Positions 18,063 through 26,787 of a stretch of DNA of 37,127 nucleotides are shown here, one piece after another. The stretch comes from Dehalococcoidia bacterium (GTDB lineage: Bacteria; Chloroflexota; Dehalococcoidia; GIF9; AB-539-J10): contig JAUWQI010000013.1 in NCBI GenBank assembly GCA_030611085.1, forward strand, positions 1 through 37,127, read 5' to 3'. Made by a program: the position numbers and the translations under genes. The notes below the pieces were generated by a model, which was not told the DNA's origin, searched no databases, and saw only the letters and a list, made by a program, of their open reading frames with translations. Within the stretch, counting starts at the first letter, position 1. Each line of letters begins with the position of its first letter.

Positions 18063-19312
18063 ATGAAACTGTGGGATTGCTTCGCCACCGCTCTGCGTAC
18101 TTTGTCCAGCAATAAGCTGAGGTCGGCTTTAACCATGCTGGGCATTTTAATTGGCGTAGCTGCTGTTATCTCAGTGATATCTTTAGGTAGGGCACAGCAA
18201 GTTCAGCAGAGAGAAGCATTTGCGTCCCTGGGGTCTAATCTAATATATGTCATGCCTGGTGCCCCCAGTGGCATGGGTGGGATGGGAGGAACGATGGGCA
18301 CCGCGGTAACACTAACACTGGAGGATGCTGAGGCAATCGCTCGTAACGCCCCTTCTGTAGCTGCAGTGGCACCGGTAGTGCAAACCACAGCTCATATATA
18401 GTGGCCGGAGGGGAAAATATGGGAACCATGGTTGCTGGAGTGACCCCTGAATACCAGTGGGTTAACAATCTTACTCTGGCCCAAGGCAGTTTCATCAGCG
18501 AGCAAAATTACAAAGGAAGGTCAAGAGTGGTTGTCTTGGGACATCAGATAGCTGAAACCTTATTTGGTTCAATGCATCCTGTGGGACAAACTGTAAGGAT
18601 TGATGGACGCCAATTCAAGGTTATTGGTGTGCTGGAAAGTAAAGGGAGTACTTTTGGGGTTGAGGATTTAGTGGTTCTTGCTCCTTTATCCACGGTGCAA
18701 TCAACTTTGGTATCTCAGCAAGTAAGTAGCATAGGGCACAGTGTCAGTGCTATCAGCATTCAGGCTAAAAGTAGCGATGAGATAAACTCCGCTAGAGAGG
18801 AAATTACCAATATCTTGCGTCAGCGCCATCACCTCAGAGAGGGGGAAGATGATGACTTCACTGTCATAAGTATGGAAGCTATGAGTGGCATCGCTGAGCA
18901 AGTGCTGGGAATTGTGCAGATTATCCTTGGAGCTATAGCTGGCATCTCACTGCTTGTTGGCGGCATTGGCATTATGAATATCATGCTGGTTTCGGTAACT
19001 GAGCGCACCAGAGAGATTGGGCTGCGGAAGGCATTAGGGGCAAAGCGCCGCGATATTTTAACTCAATTTCTCACTGAAGCTGCCGTGCTTAGCCTCTGCG
19101 GTGGTGCTATAGGGGTAGGTATTGGTTGGCTTATAGTTAAAATCATGTCTATTGTAGCGGCAAATGCCGGTTTCCCCTTCCCTGCTATGCTTCCGGGTGA
19201 TGTCATTGCCTTAGCGGTGGGAGTATCAATCGTTATCGGGCTTGTTTCTGGCATTTATCCAGCGGTTAGAGCAGCGCGACTCAACCCCATTGAGGCTTTA
19301 CGCCACGAATAA
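18063..19312 (+). pseudogene. MacB-type ABC permease split into two ORFs (18063-18401 and 18401-19312) by a frameshift at a short TA repeat
   Basis: ORF1 ...APVVQTTAHI*; ORF2 VAGGENMGTMVAGVTPEYQW... Removing one TA from CATATATAG restores TTAHIVAGGENMGTMVAG. C-term ...TREIGLRKALGAKRRDILTQFLTEA, YPAVRAARLNPIEALRHE. Could be a real split, phase variation, or a sequencing/assembly error. Confidence 0.8.
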
Positions 19313-19343
19313 AAAGAAATTTAAAAATCAAAAGTCAAAATGA

Positions 19344-19371
19344 AGATTGCTTCGTTTCACTCGCAATGACA
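19344..19371 (-). repeat. Minimal CAATCT-type repeat, 3' of the split permease
   Basis: AGATTGCTTCGTTTCACTCGCAATGACA (reverse orientation). Confidence 0.88.
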
Positions 19372-19417
19372 TTACTTTTCAATTTTTGCTCTGTATTTTT
19401 GCATTTTAATCTTTTAA

Positions 19418-19987
19418 CTAGCTTTTCCCTTGAATCAAGGATAGAAACTCGGAGCGAGTAACCGCTTTACTGCGGAAACTTCCCCTTACAGCCGAGGTTA
19501 TCATAGTCGTCCCTGGCTTTTTAATTCCTCGCATAATCATGCACAGGTGCTCTGCTTGGATAACCACGCCTACACCATCGGGATGGAGAGTTTCAAAAAT
19601 GGTGTCGGCAATTTGCTTGGTCATCCTCTCCTGAAGTTGGGGCCTTTTGGCGAATATCTCTACCACTCTGGCTAGCTTGCTTACTCCCACTACTTTGCCG
19701 CCAACAGCAGGAACATAACCTACATGAGCCACCCCGTAGAAGGGAAGGAGATGATGCTCGCACATAGAATAGAAGGGGATATCTCTCAAGATTACCATTT
19801 CATAATGCCCCGCCTCGAAGCCTACTGATAGCTCAGCCCTGGGGTCAGCATCCAATCCAGAAAAAAGCTCGGCATACATTTCAGCCACTCGCCGTGGAGT
19901 GTCTTTCATGCCTTCTTTAGAAAAGCCTTGGCCAATAGCCTCAATTAAAGAAGCTGTGGCAAGTTTGACTTTATCTTGGTCAATCAT
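19418..19987 (-). CDS. folE: GTP cyclohydrolase I
   Basis: GMKDTPRRVAEMYAELFSGL, FYSMCEHHLLPFYGVAHVGYVP, LSKLARVVEIFAKRPQLQERMT. Confidence 0.96.
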   Translation of the reverse strand: MIDQDKVKLATASLIEAIGQGFSKEGMKDTPRRVAEMYAELFSGLDADPRAELSVGFEAGHYEMVILRDIPFYSMCEHHLLPFYGVAHVGYVPAVGGKVVGVSKLARVVEIFAKRPQLQERMTKQIADTIFETLHPDGVGVVIQAEHLCMIMRGIKKPGTTMITSAVRGSFRSKAVTRSEFLSLIQGKS

Positions 19988-20554
19988 CTAAATCCCTCGC
20001 TTTACAAATCTCACGCTATTCTTATCTGTGGTGGCGTAGAATTCAGCACCAAGGTAGAGAAGCGGCTTTATCTTGTTTAAGTCAAGTACCTGTTTTTCAG
20101 TGAAGACCTCTTCGAGGAGATGCACCACCACAATTTCGCCCACAACCCAAATATGGTCACCGTAGGCTTTGCTATCTACCAGCTTGCATTCATAAGCAGC
20201 ATAGGCGTCTTTTAATATAGGCACCCCTGTCTTTAAGGGCTTCTCTTTCTTGATATTAAGCCTTTCAAATTTGTTTATCTCCTGTCCTGGAGTGCCACCA
20301 ACAAAAGCGGCAAGTGAAGCTTTCTCAAAAGGTATAAAGTTAATGCCAAACTCCCTGCTTTCAGTGATAAGCTGATAAGTGAATCTCTTGGGTGAAATAG
20401 AGACACCGTAAAGGGGTGGATTAACGGAAATCGAGCTATGCCACGCAGCAGTCATAGCATTATCTTTGCCTCCAGCACTAGCGGTAACTATAACTGCTAC
20501 CTTAGGATAATGCTGGCTAAATCCTGCGATATTCTCTGTGATAATCTTCGGCAT
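19988..20554 (-). CDS. Flavin reductase family protein (FMN-binding split barrel)
   Basis: YPKVAVIVTASAGGKDNAMTAAWHSSISVNPPLYGVSISPKRFTYQLI. Confidence 0.9.
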   Translation of the reverse strand: MPKIITENIAGFSQHYPKVAVIVTASAGGKDNAMTAAWHSSISVNPPLYGVSISPKRFTYQLITESREFGINFIPFEKASLAAFVGGTPGQEINKFERLNIKKEKPLKTGVPILKDAYAAYECKLVDSKAYGDHIWVVGEIVVVHLLEEVFTEKQVLDLNKIKPLLYLGAEFYATTDKNSVRFVKRGI

Positions 20555-20612
20555 ATTTCCTGAAAAGTAAAAATCAAAGATAAAGAATCAAAATGACAAA
20601 CCTTCCATTTTT

Positions 20613-20748
20613 GTCAAATTCTAATATCTAAACTCCAAATCCTAAACAAATTCCAAATTCAAATACCAAAACCCCCTTTGTTTTGAATTTTTGTCATTAG
20701 TGCTTCGATATTGTTTAGAATTTAGGATTTCGTGCTTAGGATTTATCA
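20613..20748 (-). repeat. AT-rich repeat family copy downstream of thrC
   Basis: Reverse complement gives AAATCCTAAGCACGAAATCCTAAATTCTAAACAATATCGAAGCACTAATGACAAAAATTCAAAAC...TTTTGGTATTTGAATTTGGAATTTGTTTAGGATTTGGAGTTTAGATATTAGAATTTG; matches 36841-37046. Confidence 0.9.
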
Positions 20749-21803
20749 TGTCCATGGGTAAACCCTAACGCTTCCTCAATCGCAGTCAGGTCAGCAGGAA
20801 GCTCAAGTAAAGGTGGAGCATATTTAGCTGGCACATCAGGGTCCTTCAGGCCTGTTCCCGTGATGATGCAGACTACTCTCTTGCCAGAAAAGTCTTCTTT
20901 TTTTGCCAGCTTGATAAGTCCAGCCACGGAGGCAGCCGAAGCTGGCTCACCAAAAACGCCCTCCTGGGTTGCGGCTAATCTGTAGGCGTTTATAATTTCA
21001 TCATCGGTGACGCAGTCGATAATGCCACCCGACTCATCTCGGGCAGCCACTGCCTTCTGCCAGCTAGCTGGGTTGCCAATACGAATGGCTGTGGCAATGG
21101 TCTTAGGGCGCTTAACAATTTTGCCTCGTACTATAGGTGCGGCACCTGCTGCCTGGAAGCCCATCATTTTAGGAGTATGGCTTGCCTTGCCCATTTGATA
21201 GTACTCGACAAATCCTTTCCAGTAAGCAGTGATATTGCCAGCATTGCCCACGGGTATAAAGAGATAATCGGGAGCATCACCAAGAGCATCCACGATTTCA
21301 AAAGCGGCAGTTTTTTGACCTTCGATGCGATTGGGATTTAAGGAGTTAACCAGGGTGACCGAATATTTTTGGGTTAAGGCACGCACTATCTGCAATGCCT
21401 GGTCGAAATTACCTTTTATGTTTATGATTTGAGCATCGTAAACGATGGCTTGAGCCAGTTTTCCCATAGCTATCTTTCCTTTGGGAATGATAACGATGGT
21501 TTTAAGTCCAAATCTAGCTCCGAAAGCTGCTGCTGAGGCACTGGTATTGCCAGTGGAGGCACAGATGATACTGGAGCTGCCGCCTTCCATAGCTTTAGCT
21601 ACTGCCACTACCATACCTCGGTCTTTAAACGAGCCAGTGGGGTTACAACCCTCAAGCTTGAAGTAAAGTTCACCGCACCCAAGCTCTTTCTCCAGGCTTC
21701 GTGACCGTACTAGAGGCGTATCTCCTTCGCCAAGCGTGAGCATAGGCGTAGCTGGAGTAATGGGGAGAAAATCCTGATATCTAGCTAGAACGCCTTGCTT
21801 CAT
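20736..21803 (-). CDS. thrC: Threonine synthase (PLP-dependent)
   Basis: [62 protein letters not shown]. Confidence 0.95.
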   Translation of the reverse strand: MKQGVLARYQDFLPITPATPMLTLGEGDTPLVRSRSLEKELGCGELYFKLEGCNPTGSFKDRGMVVAVAKAMEGGSSSIICASTGNTSASAAAFGARFGLKTIVIIPKGKIAMGKLAQAIVYDAQIINIKGNFDQALQIVRALTQKYSVTLVNSLNPNRIEGQKTAAFEIVDALGDAPDYLFIPVGNAGNITAYWKGFVEYYQMGKASHTPKMMGFQAAGAAPIVRGKIVKRPKTIATAIRIGNPASWQKAVAARDESGGIIDCVTDDEIINAYRLAATQEGVFGEPASAASVAGLIKLAKKEDFSGKRVVCIITGTGLKDPDVPAKYAPPLLELPADLTAIEEALGFTHGHDKS

Positions 21804-23095
21804 CCTTCGACCCTGATAAAATTTGAGACTTCGTTTACTACTGCCAGCTGTTTTACTTCCTCAAGAGCTTTCTGCACTGCCTTTTCCTCTGCGGGATGAG
21901 TCATGATAACAAGCACAGCGGTTTGGGCTGCCAGGTCACTCTCTTTCTGAATAACCGCGGAGATGCTAATAGAGTTATCGCCCAAAACTCTACTAATTTG
22001 AGTCAAAACGCTAGGGCGGTCAGCCACATTCATCCTGAAATAGTAGCGTGTCTTTATATCCCTCATAGGCTTAATTGGTAATTCCTGATTTAGCTGTAGT
22101 TCAGGAACATAGTTTGCCCCATGGCAAATATCTCTAGCTATAATCAAGGCATCAGCTACAATAGCGCTAGCGGCTTGCGAAGCTCCGGCGCCTTGCCCGG
22201 AAAAGACCAGGTCGCCAGCTAAGTCTCCTTCCACTTGAATGGCATTATAAACACCGTCTACCTTAGCTAACTGAGAATCCTCAGGAATGAAGGCAGGATG
22301 AACACGCACCTCGATTGTCCCATTATCCCTCTTGGCGATAGCCAGAAGCTTGATAGCATAACCAAATTCCTTTGCGTAGCGGAAATCGCTAGCCTGGAGG
22401 CGAGAAATCCCCTCACAATATATATCTTGAGGGTCAACACGAGTGTGGAAAGCCAGGGTGGATAAAATAGCCAATTTATAAGCAGCATCCATTCCTTCAA
22501 TGTCGTTAGCTGGGTTGGCTTCAGCATAACCTAATTTTTGAGCTTGCTTTAGGGCTGTAGAAAAATCCCATCCTTCCTGTGACATCTGTGTCAAAATATA
22601 GTTGGTAGTGCCGTTGAGGATAGCATAAATAGTGGAGATGTCGTTAGCCGCCAAATCTTGTTGAAACGGAGATATAAGTGGTATGCCACTACCTACACTT
22701 GCCTCATAGCGAAGTTGAAGGTTGTGTTCTTTGGCTGAAGATAGCAACTCATACCCATGCTTGGCGATTACTTCCTTGTTGGCAGTGACCACATGCTTTC
22801 CATTGCTTATAGCTTGTTTTATATATTCTAAGGCTGGGTGCTCACCTCCGATAACTTCAATCACTATGTCTACTTCAGGGTCGGTGGTAACTTCCTCAAT
22901 CCTATCTGTCATTGCGAGCGAAGCGAAGCAATCTAGCCGTGCTTTATTTACATCTCGCTCCAGTACTTTCTTCAAAACAAGCGGAGCTCCTATTTGCTCA
23001 GCTAATTTGTTTGATTTGTTAAGTAGAATTTTAGCTACTGCGCTGCCAACAGTGCCCAATCCCAGCAAACCAACGCCAATATCTCTTCTGCTCAT
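21800..23095 (-). CDS. hom: Homoserine dehydrogenase with ACT domain; contains a short in-frame repeat-derived segment
   Basis: [44 protein letters not shown]-terminal ACT ([22 protein letters not shown]). Repeat segment [16 protein letters not shown]. Confidence 0.95.
   Translation of the reverse strand: MSRRDIGVGLLGLGTVGSAVAKILLNKSNKLAEQIGAPLVLKKVLERDVNKARLDCFASLAMTDRIEEVTTDPEVDIVIEVIGGEHPALEYIKQAISNGKHVVTANKEVIAKHGYELLSSAKEHNLQLRYEASVGSGIPLISPFQQDLAANDISTIYAILNGTTNYILTQMSQEGWDFSTALKQAQKLGYAEANPANDIEGMDAAYKLAILSTLAFHTRVDPQDIYCEGISRLQASDFRYAKEFGYAIKLLAIAKRDNGTIEVRVHPAFIPEDSQLAKVDGVYNAIQVEGDLAGDLVFSGQGAGASQAASAIVADALIIARDICHGANYVPELQLNQELPIKPMRDIKTRYYFRMNVADRPSVLTQISRVLGDNSISISAVIQKESDLAAQTAVLVIMTHPAEEKAVQKALEEVKQLAVVNEVSNFIRVEG
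22907..22934 (+). repeat. Minimal CAATCT-type repeat inside hom
   Basis: TGTCATTGCGAGCGAAGCGAAGCAATCT; in hom it encodes (minus strand) [10 protein letters not shown]. Confidence 0.92.
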
Positions 23096-23099
23096 GGCA

Positions 23100-24338
23100 T
23101 CATCTCCTTTGCAAGACCCTCGCTATAGCCAGGTTCTCCTTTTCTTCATTAAGGTAATTGTTAATAGTGCTGGTTTCCCTTTGCATCTGAAGCCACTCAG
23201 TAAAGTCGTTTTGTGCTAGCCCCTTTCTAACTTCGTTGCTAAGTTCATGTTCACCCTTCCCCAAAACTCTAACTATCCAATAACCACCGGTAGTCTGAAC
23301 TGATTTATCTTTAACTGGTTCGCTGATAACATTCAAGTCAAGATTAAAGACAACTTCGTTGAAGGCATCACCGAAATCATTGCTCTCTTTTTCTTCCTCT
23401 TTCAGCCAGCCTAGATCGCCACCGTTATCCTTGCTTGTATGCTGAGAATGTTCTTTGGCTAACTCAGCGAAATTCTCATCGGTTAACTCATCCTCAACTT
23501 TGTCAGTCTCCTGCTTACTACCTAGCAATATTGCTCTGGCTTTTATCCCTTTCTCCTCATCTTTATTGGTAACCTCTATCAGCCAGTAGCCAATGCTTTT
23601 GGGTGTCGAATTATCGTAAATCTTGCTTAATTCATTCGACTCGGAGCTGAAAACAGCATCTCCAATCAAGGTGTTCGGCATTAGCTCTTGGGGTAGCCAG
23701 TCCAAATCGCCCTCAGCTTGAGGATTACAGGAGAACTCATCGATAAAGGCAGCGAAATCTTCACCACTCTCGCTTCTAGTTACCACTTCATCAGCTACCT
23801 TGTTGCTTTCCACTAGCATCACCTGGATATGTGCCTGTTCCATTGAATCAGGTAGCTGAGAGCCAAAATAGTTATCAAGGAGTTTTTCCCTTAATATTGC
23901 AACAGCTACTATATCTCGAAATGCTTTGCTATTGGGCACTTCGTTTTCTTTCATCTGCTCCTCTATCTCTTGGGCCCCGACGCTTATCCCTAAGCTTCCA
24001 GCCCCTTGCCGAACCAACTCATCTTGCACAATCTGATTGGTGACAAGGTTAGCCATATAATAAAGCTGAGATGGCTGCAAACCCTTAGTATAAGCATCAA
24101 TCATCTTCACATAGTAACCCATATTAAACGAGGTGTCATTTACCTCTATCACAACCTCGCGAAAAGGCTTAATTTTATCATTATAGGCTCCGTATCCTAC
24201 ATAACCTAGAATGCCTGCCAGGAAGACAGCGGCAGCGATTATTATGACTCGGCGTATCCTGGTTTGGCGCTGCCATTTGGAGAGCTGGCGCTTAGAGGGG
24301 GCTTGCTTGAGCTTAATTTTCTTTTGCTTCTTTGCCAA
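23100..24338 (-). CDS. PpiC/SurA/PrsA-type peptidyl-prolyl isomerase with N-terminal TM
   Basis: N-terminal TM VIIIAAAVFLAGILGYVGYG; parvulin motifs AKEHSQHTSKDNGGDLGWL, FIDEFSCNPQAEGDLDWLP. Confidence 0.85.
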   Translation of the reverse strand: MAKKQKKIKLKQAPSKRQLSKWQRQTRIRRVIIIAAAVFLAGILGYVGYGAYNDKIKPFREVVIEVNDTSFNMGYYVKMIDAYTKGLQPSQLYYMANLVTNQIVQDELVRQGAGSLGISVGAQEIEEQMKENEVPNSKAFRDIVAVAILREKLLDNYFGSQLPDSMEQAHIQVMLVESNKVADEVVTRSESGEDFAAFIDEFSCNPQAEGDLDWLPQELMPNTLIGDAVFSSESNELSKIYDNSTPKSIGYWLIEVTNKDEEKGIKARAILLGSKQETDKVEDELTDENFAELAKEHSQHTSKDNGGDLGWLKEEEKESNDFGDAFNEVVFNLDLNVISEPVKDKSVQTTGGYWIVRVLGKGEHELSNEVRKGLAQNDFTEWLQMQRETSTINNYLNEEKENLAIARVLQRR

Positions 24339-24355
24339 GGGCTACAACTCCTATC

Positions 24356-24479
24356 TGTTATTCTGAGTCCTGTGACCAAAGAATCTCACATATGGACTCC
24401 TCGCGGAGCCTATCCTGAGCAAGATTCTTCGGTCGCTTCGCTTCCTCAGAATGACAGGAAGTGGAGGGCTCAGAATGAG
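24356..24479. repeat. Compound, head-to-head GAAGAATCT repeats between the foldase gene and tRNA-Pro
   Basis: TGTTATTCTGAGTCCTGTGACCAAAGAATCTCAC...CTCCTCGCGGAGCCTATCCTGAGCAAGATTCTTCGGTCGCTTCGCTTCCTCAGAATGACAGG...CTCAGAATGAG. Confidence 0.88.
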
Positions 24480-24546
24480 ATTTCTCATTTGACAACTATT
24501 GCCTCAGTAACTCTGTTATGATAGCATACTGAGGAGGGTTAAGCGA

Positions 24547-24620
24547 CGGGGTGTAGCGCAGTCTGGTAGCGCACCTGAATGGGGTTCAGGTGGTCAGAGG
24601 TTCAAATCCTCTCACCCCGA
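24547..24620 (+). tRNA. tRNA-Pro (anticodon GGG)
   Basis: Acceptor CGGGGTG/CACCCCG, D-arm GCGCAGTCTGGTAGCGC, anticodon arm CCTGA-ATGGGGT-TCAGG, T-arm AGAGG-TTCAAAT-CCTCT; CCA not encoded. Confidence 0.96.
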
Positions 24621-24699
24621 CTTTCGAATTTTGTTACAGAGAGCTGGGATTTAATGTCAGATGCCAGCCACTTTTCCACACAAATCAGCATGGAGCTAC

Positions 24700-25881
24700 T
24701 TAGCTCTCCGTGCTCTTTATTTCCTCTTCGTGTCCCTTCTTGAAGTATTCAGTCCCAAAGGCGCTGAGTACCCCCACGACCAATCCCAGCACCAGAGCAA
24801 TACCAGTGTTTCTCCCTTTGTGAGGTCCCACGGGTCTCTCAGGCACTGGAGCAACTACAGCAACCCGAACCACAGCATCCTGCGCCAGAGCTGCTACTTT
24901 CACTTCGGCTACCTTGCTGTCAAGTGTGGTATATGTCTCCCATGCAATGTCCCTTGACTTTTCCAATTCTCGCTGCCTGGCGCTTTCCTGCTCTAACTCT
25001 CCCTCTAATTGGAGAATCTCCTGCTGCAGCTTACTAATAGACTGTCCTCGTGTAGTCCCTGACCTGGCCTCCAGCGTAGAAATCAGGGCGTCAACATCAT
25101 CCAGGCTGGTATTGAGGCTAGAAAGCTGGTCCATGGAGATTTGAAGTTCAGTGGGCAGGGTGGTAAAAGCCCTGGTTTGAAGAAGGATAAAAGACAGGCT
25201 GTTGGCTGCGATGGAGGTGGGCGATGAGGAACCAGCCTCAATTTGCTCACGAAGAGACTTGACCTGACAAAGCACCTCTTTGTCGGCTATCTGCCAACTT
25301 AGCTCACTAATACGGTTATCGCTGATAAAATCTGCTAACGCTCCCTGTTTCTCTTCATATTCTTTCCTGGCAGCGTTTGCCTGAACCTGTAGCTGCTCCG
25401 GCGTCTGGAGGATGCCACTGTAGAGGCTGTTAACATGGCTTTCATAAGACTTCGCCCAGGCATTGGCAATAGCTGCTGCCTTCCGAGGGTCAGTAGATTT
25501 AACCGAAATCTCAATAAAATCGCCCTGGTCTCTCACCTGCACCTTATCCAGTATACTCTCTGCCCCTCGCTCCCCAGGCTCGAGCTTATCTCCCAATTGT
25601 TCAATCACCTGGGTAGCTATAGTGCTGGATTTTACTAAGGCAACCAGGGCTTTGTGCTGTGAAGCAACATCCTGTTCTAAAGAGGTCCTGTACTTAGGCT
25701 CAAAGACAATCTCGGACCGGGCCTTGGTAACAAGCACCGCTGCTCTGGCTTCGTAGGTAGATGGCGAAAGAAAGCTAACCAGTCCGGCTATAAATGCCGC
25801 TATCACAGTGATAGTAACTATCAGCTTCCAGTGCCTGCGCAGCACGCTAATATATTTCCGCAGATCAACCTCGCCTTCCAT
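24700..25881 (-). CDS. Wzz/chain-length determinant (polysaccharide co-polymerase)
   Basis: VDLRKYISVLRRHWKLIVTITVIAAFIAGLVSFLSPSTYEARAAVLV; C-term PVPERPVGPHKGRNTGIALVLGLVVGVLSAFGTEYF. Start set at MEGEVDLRKY; ORF extends to 26007. Confidence 0.9.
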   Translation of the reverse strand: MEGEVDLRKYISVLRRHWKLIVTITVIAAFIAGLVSFLSPSTYEARAAVLVTKARSEIVFEPKYRTSLEQDVASQHKALVALVKSSTIATQVIEQLGDKLEPGERGAESILDKVQVRDQGDFIEISVKSTDPRKAAAIANAWAKSYESHVNSLYSGILQTPEQLQVQANAARKEYEEKQGALADFISDNRISELSWQIADKEVLCQVKSLREQIEAGSSSPTSIAANSLSFILLQTRAFTTLPTELQISMDQLSSLNTSLDDVDALISTLEARSGTTRGQSISKLQQEILQLEGELEQESARQRELEKSRDIAWETYTTLDSKVAEVKVAALAQDAVVRVAVVAPVPERPVGPHKGRNTGIALVLGLVVGVLSAFGTEYFKKGHEEEIKSTES

Positions 25882-25973
25882 ATTATGTCCTTTCAAGCCT
25901 TTTCTCCAAGTTGCCTTGTGAAGGGTATTATGCCATGATTGTAACAGACTTACTATCTTGTGGATAGGGAAAT

Positions 25974-26783
25974 TTGACTTTTCTTCAAGGTTTGATTCTG
26001 GGTGCAATTCAAGGGGTAACCGAATGGCTGCCCATAAGTAGCGAGGGGATAACTAGCCTCGTTCTGGTTAATGTCTTTCACTTGCCTCTCTCTGAAGCGG
26101 TATTTCTGGCTTTGTGGCTCCACGCTGGCACTCTGTTTGCCGCAATATATTATTTCCGCCAGGAGCTTGTAATCCTTGCCCGGCAGTTACCTGCCTATGT
26201 TCGGGATATTCGCCACTTTAACACTTCTCCACAAAGTAATCTCATCACCTTCCTCATTGTAGCTACTTTAGCAAGTGCGGCCATCGGTGGCCCCTTACTT
26301 CTCCTGGGTTTGGATAAGTTGGAATTTTCAGGTTCGCTAGCCACGGCGATTATCGGCTTGTTCTTAATCATTACCGGGATTGTGCAAAAATGTGCTCTTA
26401 GCAAAAGGAATTTAGAGGATAAATCGGTAGGGTTGAAGGATAGCTTACTTGTCGGGGTAGTGCAGGCTTTTTCAGTCCTGCCTGGCCTCAGCCGCTCCGG
26501 GCTAACCGTTTCCGTTCTTCTATTCCGCCAGTATAGAACTGAGCAAGCCTTGAAGTTAAGCTTCCTACTGAGCATCCCGGTAGTTTTGGTGGCTGTGGTG
26601 GGTCTGGGACTCATGGGAGAGGTGAATTTCAGCTCTGGGGCAATTTCCGGTATTTTGAGTTCTGCCCTTCTGGGATTCCTGACAATTAAGGGACTTATGA
26701 GATTTGCCTTAAAGGTTCCTTTCTGGGGATTCTGTATTTTTCTGGGCATATTAAGCCTGGTGCCCTGGCTTTTAAGCCTGTAA
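25974..26783 (+). CDS. uppP: Undecaprenyl-diphosphatase (BacA/UppP)
   Basis: GLILGAIQGVTEWLPISSEGI, LPGLSRSGLTVSVLLFRQ; TTG start. Confidence 0.93.
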   Translation: MTFLQGLILGAIQGVTEWLPISSEGITSLVLVNVFHLPLSEAVFLALWLHAGTLFAAIYYFRQELVILARQLPAYVRDIRHFNTSPQSNLITFLIVATLASAAIGGPLLLLGLDKLEFSGSLATAIIGLFLIITGIVQKCALSKRNLEDKSVGLKDSLLVGVVQAFSVLPGLSRSGLTVSVLLFRQYRTEQALKLSFLLSIPVVLVAVVGLGLMGEVNFSSGAISGILSSALLGFLTIKGLMRFALKVPFWGFCIFLGILSLVPWLLSL

Positions 26784-26787
26784 ACTA

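Noticed and set aside
13762-19312. Novel antibiotic/peptide export system
   Set aside because: Two FtsX/MacB-type permeases with ATPases and an adaptor are standard MacAB-like transport genes; no precursor peptide or modification genes seen.
22722-23219. 165-aa plus-strand ORF antisense to hom and the foldase gene
   Set aside because: Shadow ORF; hom and PpiC frames are strongly supported.
24700-26007. Extended start of the Wzz-like ORF (MHPESNLEEKSNFPIHKI...)
   Set aside because: Extension runs into the uppP start region on the opposite strand; normal Wzz start is the internal MEGEVDLRKY at 25881.
26195-26749. 184-aa antisense ORF over uppP
   Set aside because: Low-complexity shadow ORF of a clear UppP gene; no recognisable motifs.
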